This document shows positions 35,683 through 35,757 of a stretch of DNA of 35,757 nt, piece after piece. Position 1 is the first letter of the stretch. Each line of letters starts with the position of its first letter. Below the pieces are notes generated by a model. It was not told the DNA's origin and searched no databases. It saw only the letters and a program-made list of their open reading frames with translations. Position numbers and translations under genes: made by a program. Source of the DNA: Brevibacterium gallinarum (GTDB taxonomy: Bacteria > Actinomycetota > Actinomycetes > Actinomycetales > Brevibacteriaceae); contig NZ_JACSPY010000011.1 in NCBI RefSeq assembly GCF_014836885.1, positions 60,435 to 96,191 on the forward strand. Direction: 5' to 3'.

Positions 35683-35757
35683 GGGCTGTGTCAAGGAATG
35701 TGGACAGTCCCTACGAGTTTTCCTTCTCTGCTCAGGCCGCCTGGACGAGGTCTTCAG
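35683..35757 (-). mobile_element. Suspected end of an insertion sequence, cut by the window
   Basis: GGGCTGTGTCAAGGAATG (from 35683), continuing as GTGGACAGTCC, has the look of an insertion-sequence terminal repeat and abuts the MFS fragment. On the minus strand, a short reading frame enters from the window edge and stops at 35732-35734 with ...EDLVQAA, about 50 bp from the proposed end, as expected for the transposase C-terminus. The family cannot be named from this length; the other terminal repeat is outside the window. Confidence 0.45.

Overview
The window is a stretch of chromosome from a high-GC Gram-positive actinobacterium. Evidence for this is the GC-rich coding bias, an RpfB-type resuscitation factor with DUF348 and G5 domains, a GuaB3 paralogue, a SURF1/DUF3817 pair, DUF664 and MntR-type proteins, two CIRCE operators before groES, and many TANNNT boxes 6-8 nt before start codons (leaderless transcription). 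The order Micrococcales, perhaps near Brevibacterium, is my best guess; the sequence alone does not prove it. No rRNA, tRNA or CRISPR array was seen.

Layout. 1-3449: rsmI (cut by the window edge), metG and tatD on the plus strand. 3550-5740: a divergent pair, an unknown membrane protein (minus) and rpfB (plus), with a 316-base regulatory gap. 5842-6711: a formate/nitrite-type channel. 6744-8869: groES-groEL behind two CIRCE operators. 8974-12275: a small HsmA-type membrane protein, an RluA-type pseudouridine synthase, a Pro-rich membrane protein and a GNAT acetyltransferase. 12429-17527: guaB overlapping mntR, converging on a manganese-type ABC operon (substrate-binding protein, ATPase, permease) whose promoter lies inside a 22-bp palindrome. 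17566-18420: an acyl-CoA thioesterase. 18562-22037: a TPP riboswitch followed by thiM-thiE-thiD-tenA (thiazole and pyrimidine salvage, thiamine phosphate synthesis). 22042-23142: an epimerase-like gene broken by an in-frame TAG. 23202-25013: a LysE-type exporter and a divergent LysR regulator. 25037-27110: a run of four tandem paralogous small membrane proteins behind a triple CGGTGAC repeat. 27115-28513: a divergent AadA-like nucleotidyltransferase and a DinB/DUF664 protein. 28597-32758: guaB3, SURF1, DUF3817 protein and guaA. 32860-34991: a BioQ-like operator and the biotin ECF transporter bioY-bioM-bioN. 34992-35757: lower-GC sequence with the C-terminal half of an MFS transporter that appears cut off by the end of an insertion sequence.

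Themes. Three steps of purine metabolism (guaB, guaB3, guaA) are present. Cofactor supply dominates the rest: thiamine under a riboswitch, biotin under a predicted repressor, manganese under a predicted MntR loop. The item that best fits an undescribed system is the four-gene array at 25088-27110: colinear, four-helix membrane proteins sharing a WDG...PTGG...PEPWWG signature with no function I recognise. Functional calls come from motif recognition by eye; no database search was run.
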